Assembly: GCA_000827205.1 (NCBI GenBank)
Contig: KN832559.1
Span: 1,362,917-1,426,916, forward strand
Length of the DNA: 64,000 nucleotides
Direction of reading: 5' to 3'
Source of the DNA: Plicaturopsis crispa FD-325 SS-3
Taxonomy: Eukaryota; Basidiomycota; Agaricomycetes; Amylocorticiales; Amylocorticiaceae
The position numbers and the translations under genes were made by a program. Positions 44,688-55,872 of the stretch are shown piece after piece (position 1 is the first letter of the stretch; each line of letters begins with the position of its first letter). Under the pieces are notes generated by a model. It searched no databases, had not been told where the DNA came from, and saw only the letters and a program-made list of their open reading frames with translations.

Positions 44688-44998
44688 GCTAACTGTTCGT
44701 TTGTTTCGCATATTTTCTCTGGTTTCTAGGGACGCATGCCACCTATCGAAGCCTGTCTATATTTCCTACTGTCATTTCAAAAGTGTGCTGTAGTCACCGC
44801 TTTCTCAATGATAATATTGGTCCTGTGCATTTATGTAGGCAAGATGAGAAGAGATTTGAGACTGTAACATGAGGCTCACGCAAGTCGTGGCGTCTCCGCG
44901 GTCCGGTCCGCGTCGGCTCCACGTTTGGCAAGAACAGTAACATAGCCGCCTTGACCTTTGCGCTCACCATTCCTGTTACATCCTCCAAGCCCGCCAAC
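44688..44998. other. Intergenic gap, SR protein to RING-CH ligase
   Basis: About 310 bases between tandem plus-strand genes. It should hold a 3' UTR and a promoter; nothing else is seen. Confidence 0.4.
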
Positions 44999-46800
44999 AT
45001 GCCCGATGCCTCCAGAGTAACAGTCAAAGATCTGCGAGTGAAGTTGTGCTATATATGTCGTGAAGAAGAGCCGTTTGACAGTGAGTGGTGGCGATTCCGT
45101 CGAACTGCTTTCCGCGCTCGAACTAACGCTTTCGTCGCAGAGCCGGAAGACCCTCCAAGGGCTTGGGTGCATCCTTGCAATTGTAAGTTTCATTATCCAA
45201 TGCACGTTGCAATCTGACGCGTCACAAAGGTACACTTATTGCGCACGAATCGTGTCTACTCCAATGGATCCAAACATCGCAGGCTAGTCGGACACGCGCT
45301 CCGAATGCTTTGAGTACATCCGTATTTTCGCGTTTCGCAAGTCCCGGAACTGAGGCAGTCAACTGTAGAATGTCCGCAATGTGGCACTGCGTATGAATTG
45401 GAAAGCTCTAATCCATATGTGCTGAAGCTACTGGACGCCGGAAATCTGGGTCTTTCGTTGGCGGGACGGATGTTCACCGTCCTCACATTGTCTTCCGCTA
45501 TTGCAGCAGTGGGTACTGGTGAGTTATAATGAGCTCCAGTCTCCAAGCTATATCACCTGATGATTGACATCCCAGGTATATACGTCGTTAGCACTGCATA
45601 TGGCGCATATGCCTTGCAAGAGTTTCTGGGCAAGGAGTATGTGACTTCCTCCGTCCTTCGCTGGTAGCTGACTTCTTGAACTAGAATGTATGACTTGATA
45701 GTCACCGATGACCCGTCTAATTGGCCATGGCATACCTTTATCAATCTCCCGCTCATCCCGCTCAGCCTCATCGCGAGACGATTCGGGTATCGCACGGCGC
45801 TTGAGCCTGCTTGGACTCTACTGCTCGTGTGGTCCTCTTCGGGACCCGTGCAGCGTGGGGACGCTTTCAACCAAGCACCATGGACTCCGTTGGACATAAC
45901 GCGTCCCTTACCTGAATCGCCGTCACCTTTCTCTTGGCCGCCGTCGCCTGCTATCTGCGCGCTCATGTTGCCTTTCATTCGCGGGTTTTACAGAAAGCAA
46001 TTCACGCGCTTCTCACACTACGTCCTGGACACGCGACCAGAACCTCGGCTTCCAGGCCGAGCACCAATGTGGGCTATGAACGAAGGTGGCCTTCGCATCC
46101 GCTTTGTCCTTGGTGACGTCGATCCAGATGAAGCAGCCGCGGCAGCTGGCGTGAATGGCGGCGCCGCAGGCCAGGGACAGCAAGCAGATGCTGCACCGGA
46201 TGGAGCTATTGCGGCGCAACAGACTATCACTGCTACAGGGTCATCCCTGGGCCGTGCATTCGGCGGAGCGCTCATCGTTCCTGCCATCGCAAATCTTATG
46301 GGATCTCTCCTCTTCCGGCTCGCGTGCCGATCACCCCTTCTAAAAAAGTTGCTTGCTATTCGACCGCCTCTGACTAGCCGTCCTATGACGCCAGGTATTG
46401 CTATACCCGGCTCGTGGCATTCGATGAGTACTATCAGGCGAATAGGTGTTGCATCCAAGATTGTGGCAACTGGAATGTGGAGTGGATCGGCCCTTTGGAG
46501 GGAATGTGACCCCGTCTGGCAAGTATCTTCATTCTACGCCGACCATGCCCGTCTGACTCTTCCTGCTACAGGTGGAGAAACTCTATCGGATTGGGCATCT
46601 TTGTCGTTGTAAGCAGGCTTCGGTTAAGATAAGGAAGAGAACGTTCTTAGCTGATCATTACACAGGCGAAGGACTGCATTCATCTTCTGCATCTATGGTT
46701 GACAAAGCGCGAGCTAGAAACGCGGAAAGTCGTGAACAAGTCGTTTGAGGGCGTGGATGTGAGAGAACTAGATCTCATCGATTCTCCGCGCCGTGCATAA
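44999..46800 (+). CDS. Membrane RING-CH (MARCH-type) E3 ubiquitin ligase
   Basis: A multi-exon gene, ATG at 44999 (MPDASRVTVKDLRVKLCYIC) and TAA at 46798-46800, about 500 residues. The RING-variant domain is spread over the first exons: CYICREEEPFD, then PPRAWVHPCNC, TLIAHESCLLQWIQTSQ and VECPQCGTAYELESSNPY, giving the C4HC3 pattern. Membrane segments follow (FTVLTLSSAIAAVGTGIYVV; FINLPLIPLSLIARRFGYRT; GALIVPAIANLMGSLLFRLA and a last one around FVVVKDCIHLLHLWL). The C terminus is charged (ETRKVVNKSFEGVDVRELDL). Known of the family: MARCH/Doa10-like ligases ubiquitylate membrane proteins in the secretory pathway or ER. The joint between the His part and the final CPQC of the RING was not settled; a short intron near 45315-45355 is needed to reach the CPQC frame. 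Confidence 0.82.
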
Positions 46801-47395
46801 GTTGCACCATTTCCTTCTGCGTCGTTATCTCGGAGGCCAGTATTATGTGTATGTCGTTAAAAGTGTACCTGTTACTTGACTGAGCACTTACCTGGATGAC
46901 CTGGCTCTATGCGATAAGCGGACGTAGATTCTTCCGCTTCGGCCCTTGGGTGGAATATACAACTTCCGGAGCTACCCACTCTCGTATCTCGTGCCACCCT
47001 TCGATGTCAGTTATAGACGTGATGGGTTTCTTCGTGATCTACTGGACTGCTCCTTCATTCACATACGCCCTACGACTCTACAACTGGCCAGGTCCTCAGT
47101 GATGTCAATATGGAGCATCGCAATACATGGAACCATGATTCATCGATACATTGAGGAGTACTTCTCGATTACTCTGGTGCCTCTCAATTACTAAGTTGCC
47201 GTCCATTCTCGCCAAGGCCGTCTGGTGCCGAATTGTTCTCCCAAGCTCTATACAACGTATGCAGCACGTCGAGGACGGCCATCTGCTATTGACAGCCGAG
47301 GCATCGACGTCACTGTCGGTGTGCGTATATAACCCTTCACCGTTCGTCCCAATGTTTCCCATTCTCAAAGCAGCTGCAATTGTACTACTGACAAA
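46801..47395. other. Intergenic gap, RING-CH ligase to enoyl reductase
   Basis: About 600 bases between tandem plus-strand genes. A 68-codon plus-strand ORF (46896-47102) and a 112-codon minus-strand ORF (47105-47443) show no family features. Confidence 0.4.
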
Positions 47396-49055
47396 ATGTC
47401 TATCCCAACCACTATCAAAGCTCTTGTCTCGCAGGAGGGACACACTGCCGCCATCAAGGAGATCTCATTCTCCTCTGATCTCGAGCCAGAGGAACTCATC
47501 GTACGCCCCACCAAGTATCATTGACCTTTACGATTTGTGTACTCACTAACCTTTTAGATTCGTGTTCGTGCCGTTGGCTTAAACCCGACCGATTGGAAGG
47601 TGCGGCTTGGAACACTTTCGCCTCGTCCACGAAGGCTCTAATACAAATGATACTGTTTAGCACTCCTATGGTGATTGGGGAAAGCCGGGACTCGTAGTTG
47701 GATGTGATTCTGCAGGAGACGTCGTCAAAGTCGGGCCTAGCGTAAAGCACATTCAAGTGGGAGACAGAGTTGCTGGCTTCGTGTACGGCTTTCTCTCGGC
47801 CTTCGCTGCTCGCCTGCCGCTGAGGGGTTTTACCATATTTGCTAGGTATGGAACCAGCCAGACAAACAATGGATCGTTCGCCGAATACGTTCGCCTCGAT
47901 TCCGCTGTCACGTTCAAGGTGCCAGAAGGCATGTCGTACGATGAAGCTGCATCCTTTCCCGTACGTGTTATCTCAAATGCAAATCCATCTTCACTGTCCT
48001 ACTGCGCAATGATTTCTTAGATCCCGCATCTCACAGCTGTACAAGCACTCTACAGTACGGATTTTAGGGCATTCTCTCGCCTTTCTTATTAGCTTATTGC
48101 ATGTTTACAGTACGGCTTCCCCTAGCTCTTCCGTCACCGGATCCTAGCAATACGCCACCCGCACCCACGCTCCTCATCTGGGGTGGCTCCACCGCTGTGT
48201 ACATCCGCATCCTTCTTCAGAATTCGATCGCCAGCTAATGTCCTTGTACATCCAGAGGCCACCATGCAGTCCAGCTCGCACACTTGTCAAATGCGCGTGT
48301 CTTCGTGACCGCTTCCGCATCTGCTCACGAAGACCTCAAAGCCCTAGGAGCCTCGCAGGCCTTTGACTACCACGACCCCCACGTTTCAAGCTCCATTCGC
48401 TCCGCCGGTGAGGCTGCGTCCCCTGATGGAGTTACATATGCAGTTGATGCTGTGAGCGAGAAGGGGAGTACAGAGGCCTGCATTGTAAGTCGTTGCGTTA
48501 TGCCATCCCCGTGCATTTTCTGACCTGATGCCAATGTAGGATGCTATCGGGCCCTCCGGGGGAACTGTTGTCACAACGCTCCCCGTCTCAGATGAGATCC
48601 AAAACCGCAGAGCGGACGTCAAAGTCGAGTGCGTGCATACACCTGTCCTGCATGCACGGTGGGCTGACTGTATGTCGCTAGATTCACTATCTCCTATGCT
48701 CTACTAGGCAAACCTGTGCGTTTATCGTTCCCGTCTTCCAAGTCTGCGAGTGTTGCATACTTACTGCAGTGTCGCAGATCAACTTCGCAAATGTCGTGCC
48801 TGTGGATGCCCTACCGGAGGACAGGGCGCGCGCCCTAGCATACGTCAGCTCCACCTTCCCCGCCCTATTTTCAAAACCTGGTGGAGGGATCAAGCCGCAG
48901 AAGCTGCGCCGCCTTCCAGGGGGACTCGAAAGTGAGTAGCATGACTAGCTATATCTAGTCGCTGTGCTAACACCGGTGTAGACGTCATTGAAGGTCTCTT
49001 GATCATGAAGGATGGCGCGTACGGACGAGAGAAACTGGTCTACAACTTCGCGTAA
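47396..49055 (+). CDS. Zinc-independent medium-chain dehydrogenase/reductase, toxD/CipB-like
   Basis: A multi-exon gene, ATG at 47396 (MSIPTTIKALVSQEGHTAAI) and TAA at 49053-49055. The GroES-like half reads IRVRAVGLNPTDWK, KPGLVVGCDSAGDVVKVGPS and VGDRVAGFVYG, then GSFAEYVRLDSAVTFKVPEG. The nucleotide-binding half reads TLLIWGGSTAV, GHHAVQLAHLSNARVFVTAS, LKALGASQAFDYHDP and VTYAVDAVSEKG. The end is LIMKDGAYGREKLVYNFA. The structural and catalytic zinc ligands of classical alcohol dehydrogenases are absent, as in quinone reductases and trans-acting enoyl reductases. Known of the family: fungal toxD/CipB-like proteins act as NADPH-dependent enoyl or quinone reductases, often in polyketide clusters. 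No polyketide synthase lies in this window, so a stand-alone detoxifying reductase is as likely. Confidence 0.83.
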
Positions 49056-49178
49056 GACATCGCGTCCGACCTAGTGCGAAAGGGGAGAGTTCTCTGGGTC
49101 ATTGTCAAGAACGTTACCATGTACTATATTCTGTGTTATGTCGCTTTCCCCGCCCGGGGCAGTCGAACGCCAATTGTA

Positions 49179-50774
49179 TCAATCATCCCGCCCGTCCGAG
49201 TCCGAGCCGTAATCGGACTCTCCTTCAATACAGATTCTCGCCCATCGGCGCAAGACGTCCTGGACCATGTCGCGTGGATACATATCGGCCCCATCGTTGT
49301 AGGTACAACCCGTGAAATTGAGATTGAGACGCATCCCTTCGACGTGTTGCGCATGTCGGCTTTCTAGGCATCTCCGCAGCTGTGTTTCCGAATCCTTGTC
49401 GAAGTCGATATCGACGAGTGTGAGAGTTTCCAGGCTAGGAACATTGACGGAGTCCGCCGTAGCTGTAAGAGCGAAAAGGATTGGGTAGCCAATCCATTCG
49501 TTGTATCCTTGTACCTCCAAGGTTTGCAATCTGCTGAGAGGCGCTAGCCACTGCGCCCACTCCTCCTTCGTGAAGTCCACGTCACCCCAGATCGTTAGTT
49601 CGTGGAGGTGAGAGAGCGACAGACGACTGAACAGAATGGATAGTAGTCGTCCAGGTATCCACGAGAAGGGGAACGACAGCTCCAGATCGAGAGCTACGAT
49701 CAATGTCGCTCTACAATGGGATCTTTTCTCGCATTTTATGACCATCCCAGTGCCGGACTCTGGATTGATTGTCAGTTTATGCGTGAAGTCGACGCCTGTC
49801 CCCTTGAAAGCCGACAGTGCTGCCCCTATGGAGTCGTCGGAATCCGCCGCACGGACGTCCCAGTATACGTTGAACGTAGCCGATGCTGGAAATTGGATGT
49901 GTTGCAGGAATGTACTTGCACTCAGGTCGCTCTGAAGCTCGAGCGACCTGAGCTGGCACAGACTAACCTGCACGCTATCTGAAACAGCGACAAGGTCAGG
50001 ACCATGGACATCTTGTACGGCATCGGTCAGAGACAGCGATTGAAGAGCTGGTGATGCCCCGAGTATACGGAGGAGTTGCGAGGTTGATAAAGGTAGACGT
50101 GGTACATCGGACTGCCAAGGCAGTGACAATATAGAGAGATAGACGAGACCATGGAATATTGGTCTATCCCACCGTACGTTGTAATGTATCAGTATAAGAT
50201 GGCGCAGCCGCGGAGTGGAGGAGCAGAAGGAGTCGGGGACAATGAACGACGGTGCTGCATATTCAGATGATATAAAAAGCCGATTCAGCAACGGCATGGG
50301 GCCTTCGATCCTCTGCATGCAGGAGCGCATAAACGCCTCGTCGCCGTGTAGTCGAAGCACTTCGAACTGGGAGGCATGCTTCAATACTAGGTTTAAGGAT
50401 TCCGGAATGCTGGACACGCCCGGATCCAGCATCAAGCGTAAGGGCGCGCTCCTCGAGCGCTCTAGAAGCAGCGCGATCCATTCGGGATGATGATAAGGAT
50501 CGACCAGGTGGCTCCAGATAGTTGGACACTGAAGAGAGACGGCGCGCCAATGACTGCAGACGCTGGTGATAGACCGCCAGTCCAGCCTAGCATAGGCAAA
50601 TATCTCGGAGATGACTTCGATCGGCAGTACGTGGATAGGTGCAAGCGCATTGCGGCGCGTCCTAAGAACCCGCACAGGGCTTGATAATATACGTCCGATT
50701 TCCTCGTCAAGCTTTTGACGGGCAAGCTGCACCGGAGTCATTTGAGGGTTTGACATCCAGAGGAGGGGGTGCAA
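49179..50774 (-). CDS. F-box-like protein, single exon
   Basis: An intronless frame of 531 residues; Met at 50774 or, seven codons in, at 50756 (MSNPQMTPVQLARQKLDEEI). Residues about 25-95 match the F-box-like start of basidiomycete families: EEIGRILSSPVRVLRTRRNA (a short coiled start), LAPIHVLPIEVISEIFAYAR, SITSVCSHWRAVSLQCPTIW and SHLV. The rest holds loose leucine-rich units (LVYLSILSLPWQSD, LQSLSLTDAV, LHELTIWGDVDF, LETLTLVDIDF). The end is acidic (EGESDYGSDSDGRDD). Like the F-box protein at 17762-19234 it has no intron. Role in an SCF-type ubiquitin ligase is inferred from the family. Confidence 0.82.
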   Translation of the reverse strand: MHPLLWMSNPQMTPVQLARQKLDEEIGRILSSPVRVLRTRRNALAPIHVLPIEVISEIFAYARLDWRSITSVCSHWRAVSLQCPTIWSHLVDPYHHPEWIALLLERSRSAPLRLMLDPGVSSIPESLNLVLKHASQFEVLRLHGDEAFMRSCMQRIEGPMPLLNRLFISSEYAAPSFIVPDSFCSSTPRLRHLILIHYNVRWDRPIFHGLVYLSILSLPWQSDVPRLPLSTSQLLRILGASPALQSLSLTDAVQDVHGPDLVAVSDSVQVSLCQLRSLELQSDLSASTFLQHIQFPASATFNVYWDVRAADSDDSIGAALSAFKGTGVDFTHKLTINPESGTGMVIKCEKRSHCRATLIVALDLELSFPFSWIPGRLLSILFSRLSLSHLHELTIWGDVDFTKEEWAQWLAPLSRLQTLEVQGYNEWIGYPILFALTATADSVNVPSLETLTLVDIDFDKDSETQLRRCLESRHAQHVEGMRLNLNFTGCTYNDGADMYPRDMVQDVLRRWARICIEGESDYGSDSDGRDD

Positions 50775-51295
50775 GATATTTAAGAGTGTCCCGTAGGATC
50801 TAACAATTGAAGCGATGTCTTGTGTATGAGTATAGATTCAAAGACATGAATAAAGAATGGACCGTAGTCGCGCTCACTTGGTCTGCGATGTCCGTCTTGA
50901 AGGTAAACCTCAATTCCAGAAAAGTTGATGTGACGCCTGGTGCGGTTCTGTGCTGTAAGAATGATGAAATCGGTCAAGATATATGAGATACTAACTTGTG
51001 AAATTTTCGAACGTGGCAATGCAGCTGATAGCCAACAGCTGGAGCGGACGTGGCAGAAAAGGGCCGCGGGGCTTCAATTTCCTCGCAAAGGCTAAACGCT
51101 TATCATCCCACTCAGGGGCAAACAATTCTTTGGCCCCGAGAGCGATGGCGACATTTTTGCTGTCTTTTGCGTCAAGCTTATCTCCTCCAAGCGAAGGACA
51201 CTCTTCAGCCCAACACGCGCCATGGAAGTCCGTACTACCTTTTCCTTGTTATCCAGGACTACGGTACTTCCATCCTCTTGTCAGCGCCTCTGAAC
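50775..51295. promoter_or_regulatory. Divergent upstream region, F-box-like gene and MFS copy 1
   Basis: About 520 bases. The plus-strand frame upstream of the MFS start at 51296 is open (51050 onward), but its composition is not like the transporter N terminus. Promoter of both genes by layout. Confidence 0.4.
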
Positions 51296-53109
51296 ATGTC
51301 TACGGCCAATCCAGATGCCGATTTCGAAAAGGGAAAGGCTGGGACGCCGTCTCTAGCCTCCTCTGTGATCGTCACGCACGGACTGGAGCACGACGAGAAG
51401 GTAGTGAAGCGGGCATGGAGGAAAGTAGACTTGCACATAATGCCAATCGCGGTATTGCTCTACCTCGCCTCTTACATCGATCGGTGCGTTTTGCTCACTC
51501 TTGGCGCCTGTGTACCGTCGCCGACGTTTCCATAAGAACGAACATTGGCAATGCAAAGGTCTTGGGCTTGTCTACGGGTGTCACTGGTCTCACCGCAAAC
51601 CAGTATAACTGGAGTCTCTCAATCTTCTTCATCGGATACCTGGTTTTCGAGACACCATCCAATATCATCCTCAAAAGGGTTCATCCACGGTGGTATATAC
51701 CAACTCTTGCAGCGTGTATCATTCAATTCCATGCTTTGTGACACAACATGCTTACTGAGAACGTAGGTTATATGGGGTGTTATCTGCTGCCTCGTATCAG
51801 TCGTAACAACAGCGTCTGGCCTTTTAGCAGTTCGGTTTTTCCTGGGATTAGCGGAAGCCGGGTTCCTCCCCGGTATAATCTTCTGGCGTGAGTGGTCCTC
51901 TGCATCGTCCAGCTCTTTGACTTAAAATTGCGCAGTGGGATGCTGGTACCCGAGGCCTATGCAGGGCCGTCGCTATGGTGTATTGTACTCGTCCGTTTCA
52001 CTTACCGGCGCCTTTGGTGGTCTGTTGGCCACAGGACTGCACTCGTTAGATGGCGCCCATGGCATTGCTGGTTGGAGGTGATTTTACAACTCTCAAGGCA
52101 GCCTATACGTCGTACGATTCTCAAATCTCAACTCACGCAGGTGGATTTTCATCATCGAAGGGTGCATCACCATCGGCTTTGGTCTCCTCGCCTTCGTCTT
52201 CATGTGCAATTATCCTGACACTGCATCGTGGCTAACTCCAGCCGAGCGGGCAGTTGTCCTTCAAGCCAACGAAGCTGACCGGGCTCTGAGAGCAGACGAA
52301 TCCTTCAACGGCAAGCAGATATTATCGGCCTTCACCGACTACCGCACGTATCTCTGGGGCTTGATTTACCTGGCAACCTACATCCCTGTGTACTCTGTCA
52401 TTCTCTCCCTGCCAACTGTGATCTCCGGCCTGGGATACAAGGGGACTACGGCAACACTCATGGCTACCCCTCCGTATGGCTTCGGCTTCTTCGTCGTCCT
52501 TACGCTAGCATGGACTTCGGACCACCTGAATGACCGATACTGGCACTACATCGGTGGATGTGTAGTGACCATGGCAGCTCTCATTGTCCTGATGAGCGTC
52601 ACGAACGACGTTGTTCGCTATATCATGTTCTTTCCGACAATGTTCATGGTATGTGTACCCTGTCATTATCCGAGGGCAATTGAACTAACTCATCTTCTCT
52701 CAGTTCGTGCCAATCTCCGTCATATGGAGCTGGCTATCGATGAACACCGCTGGTACGAACAAACGCGCGACCGCGAGTGGTCTGGTATTCAGCATGGGCA
52801 ACATCGGAGGAGCCATTGCTGGCCAGATATATCGTGCCGAATGGGCGCCGCGGTACGTTCAAGGACACGGGATCAACCTAGCGTGCTATGTAGTTGCGCT
52901 AGCGACAGGCACCCTGCTCTGCTGGGATTATCGAAGAGACAACGCACGCAGGGACAGGCTTGCTTCCGAGAGGGACGCGAAGGGAGGAACGATGCTGGGC
53001 GAAGAGCTTGGGGATCTTGGTGATAGGTACGTCGAGTTTTCTTTGGGCGATAGTCGAGGAGTCTCACGTTCTTCTTTCTAGGCACCCTAACTTCCGGTAT
53101 TATATATAG
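51296..53109 (+). CDS. MFS transporter, anion:cation symporter family, tandem copy 1
   Basis: Seven or eight exons, ATG at 51296 (MSTANPDADFEKGKAGTPSL) and TAG at 53107-53109. The exons that I checked join in phase. The N-terminal motif VKRAWRKVDLHIMPIAVLLY and then NIGNAKVLGLSTGVTGLTAN belong to the Dal5/Tna1-like group, followed by IFFIGYLVFETPSNIILKRV, WGVICCLVSVVTTASGLLAV, RFFLGLAEAGFLPGIIFW, CWYPRPMQGRRYGVLYSSV, WIFIIEGCITIGFGLLAFVF and NYPDTASWLTPAERAVVLQA. The second bundle is SLPTVISGLGYKGTTATLMA, VTMAALIVLMSVTNDVVRYI and ACYVVALATGTLLCWDYRRD. It ends HPNFRYYI. About 12 membrane segments. Known of the family: uptake of organic anions such as nicotinate, allantoate or related compounds. 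It is followed by a close copy. Confidence 0.87.
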
Positions 53110-53805
53110 GATAATCTATCCCTGAGAACGTCTCATATGCTGTCGACATCGTGTACATGGAATTGTTGTAGAATCGCACATGATCCTTCATCGAAGGAGC
53201 ACCGTGGAATCATCAGCGTTCTTATCGTCGATAAAATGACGAAGGCTATCATGTGAGTACTGATCCCATGAACTTTAACAGTCAAATGCTTATCAAAACA
53301 CCCAGAAGTCCCGAGCTGAGAAATTAATATGGCATCTATGTACTGCATACTGGCAGGATGAACCCCATTCCAGACACCGTTGCCTCGCCTGCTTCTTTTC
53401 CAATGCTCCGCTAAGCGCCTCATCGTGGAGGTCCTGTACACTGGTGTGTGAACAGCTGCAAGCATATCTAACGCCGTCGGGGACCCGAGAGCTCCTTACA
53501 CCAGATCTCCAGCGCGCTCGACAATGGTGCTAACGGGTTTTGTGAGAGCCGACTTCTTTTCCATCCTTCCTTGACAAACACACCTCGGCGATGCCTCCAC
53601 AGTTAGGCTACTGCAGCTGTTACCGAACGTCTCCGTCGGACTCGGGTATCGTAATGCGAGCTCCCGGACATGCGTCTAGCGGACCGGGGATGGCTACTTT
53701 TACTTAACTTGTATAGCCGGCTCGTGAGTACACTACCTCGTTCTCAAAACGAGGACGTACTAACGGGTTACAGATACTCTTCAGCCAGCATATCCAGCCG
53801 TGGAC
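53110..53805. other. Spacer between tandem MFS copies
   Basis: About 700 bases with only short ORFs on the minus strand. No transposon remnant or direct repeat is obvious that would mark the duplication boundary; the promoter of copy 2 is expected near its right end. Confidence 0.45.
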
Positions 53806-55633
53806 ATGCCTGCAGCTGCACCAGATGAAGAGCTCAAGGGGAAGGTCGCTGCGCCCTCCCTAGACTCCGTCGTTATCGTCACTCATGGGCTGGAGCATGA
53901 CGAGGAGGTAGTGAGGCGGGCATGGCGGAAAGTGGACATGCATATCATGCCCATTGCCGTGTTGCTCTACCTCGCCTCGTACATAGACCGGTATTTGACC
54001 CTTTCTTTTCATGCGCAATTTAACTGTGTCACTGAACTTCACAACTGAAATCTAGCGTGAACATTGGAAACGCAAAGGTGCTCGGTCTGTCTACGGGAGT
54101 CACTGGACTGACTGCAAACCAATACAACTGGAGTCTATCTATCTTCTTCATCGGGTACCTCGTCTTCGAGACGCCGTCCAACATCATCCTCAAAAGGGTC
54201 AAGCCACGGTGGTACATTCCAACCCTAGCTGTACGCCACTCGCGTCAATCGTCTATCGTCCTTCTGCTAACACAATATCTTTGGTATCTAAGGTCGTATG
54301 GGGCGTCATATGCTGCCTCGTATCCACCGTGAAAAACGCGCCCGGCCTGCTTGCCGTTCGTTTTTTCCTCGGAGTCGCTGAGGCGGGGTTCCTGCCCGGC
54401 ATAGTCTTCTGGAGTAAGTTTATCTCTGCTTTTGCAGGAACTATGCTCATGTGCGATAGTGGGCTGCTGGTATCCAAGACCAATGCAAGGCCGGCGATAT
54501 GGGGTACTGTATTCATCTGTCTCGCTCACGGGCGCCTTTGGCGGTCTGTTGGCAACAGGACTCAACGCTATGAACGGAATACACGGCATCGCGGGCTGGA
54601 GGTAAGATAGTTCGTTTGGCATATGCACACTTCCATCCTCATTTTTCCACATAGGTGGATATTTATTGTGGAGGGGTGCATCACCGCGGGCTTCGGCCTC
54701 CTCGCCATGATATTCATGTGTAACTACCCAGACACTGCATCGTGGCTAACGCCCGAGGAGCGCGCCGTGATCCTCCAAGCGAACGAGGCCGACCGCGCGC
54801 TCCGCGCCAACGAGGGCTTCGACCGCAAGCAGATCCTCTCCGCCTTCACCGACTACCGCACGTACATCTGGGGCCTCATCTACCTCGCGACGTACATCCC
54901 CGTGTTTTCCGTCATGCTCTCGCTCCCGACGGTGATATCGGGCCTCGGGTACAAGGGTACCGCGGCGACGCTCATGGCGACGCCGCCGTACGGATTCAGC
55001 TTCCTCGCCGTCCTCGGGCTGGGTTGGACGTCCGACCGCTTCCATGATAGGTACTGGCACTTTGTCGGCGGCTGCGTCGTGACAATGGCTGCCCTGATCG
55101 TGCTCATCATCTCGACGAACGACGTCGTGCGCTACGCCATGTTCTTCCCGACCATGTGCATGGTATGCGCTCCCTTGCCTAGTTTCCTGGTTGCGATGTG
55201 CTGACGCGCTGGAACCACAGTTTGTGCCAGTGTCCGTCCTTTGGAGCTGGCTGTCAATGAATACCGCGGGCACGAACAAGCGTGCGACGGCGACCGGCCT
55301 CGTCTTCAGCATGGGGAATATCGGGGGCGCCATATCCGGCCAGATATACCGTGCAGAATGGGCGCCGCGGTACGTGCAAGGCCATGCCATAAATTTGGCG
55401 TGCTACGTCGTGGCACTGGTGTTTGGGACACTACTATGCTGGGGCTATAAGAGGGACAATGCTTTGAGGGATAAAATGGCAGAAGAGAGGGACTTGAAAG
55501 GAGGGGGGACGATGCTGGGAGACGAGCTGGGCGACCTCGGCGATAGGTGAGTGTGTTGGTCGTGATACAGTCGGTCGCAAGTAAAGCTAACAAGCGTTTG
55601 CGTAGGCACCCAAACTTCAGATACTATACATGA
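53806..55633 (+). CDS. MFS transporter, anion:cation symporter family, tandem copy 2
   Basis: Same exon plan as copy 1; ATG at 53806 (MPAAAPDEELKGKVAAPSLD) and TGA at 55631-55633, C terminus HPNFRYYT. A block of 47 residues beginning NIGNAKVLGL is identical to copy 1, and VTHGLEHDEEVVRRAWRKVD differs at few positions. The later exons are also close (NYPDTASWLTPEERAVILQA; SMNTAGTNKRATATGLVFSM). All splice joints I checked stay open, so this copy also looks functional. Codon use differs: the exon at 54655-55160 is far richer in GC at third positions than its counterpart in copy 1. Substrate is unknown; the different loops and tails leave room for different specificity or regulation. Confidence 0.87.
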
Positions 55634-55872
55634 CCGAGTCTTGACTGCATGGTTGCCCTTCATTAGAACGCCTCGGAATACTTTTACGACCGAACGACGC
55701 AGTCCAACCTGTATGTACGATACCAACTTGAACGAATTGAACAAACAAAATTGGGGAAAGGTAGCAAGGACAACAGGCAGGTTCATATAACAAACAAGGT
55801 CCATCACCGTACCCGAAGCATGCTAAGATCTAATATTCAGATCGCCCCCGTTCGTGCAACTTAGTACACCGT
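55634..55872. other. Convergent 3' gap, MFS copy 2 and BAP31-like gene
   Basis: About 240 bases between convergent stop codons; both 3' UTRs are expected here. Nothing else seen. Confidence 0.4.

Noticed and set aside
46896-47102. 68-codon ORF with a hydrophobic end downstream of the RING-CH gene
   Set aside because: No family features and no splice signals joining it to either neighbour.
47396-51296. Secondary-metabolite cluster suggested by toxD-like reductase and nearby transporters
   Set aside because: No polyketide synthase, NRPS, terpene synthase, P450 or cluster regulator is present in the window.
53110-53805. Possible mobile-element scar between the two MFS copies
   Set aside because: I could not find terminal repeats, target-site duplications or transposase remnants.
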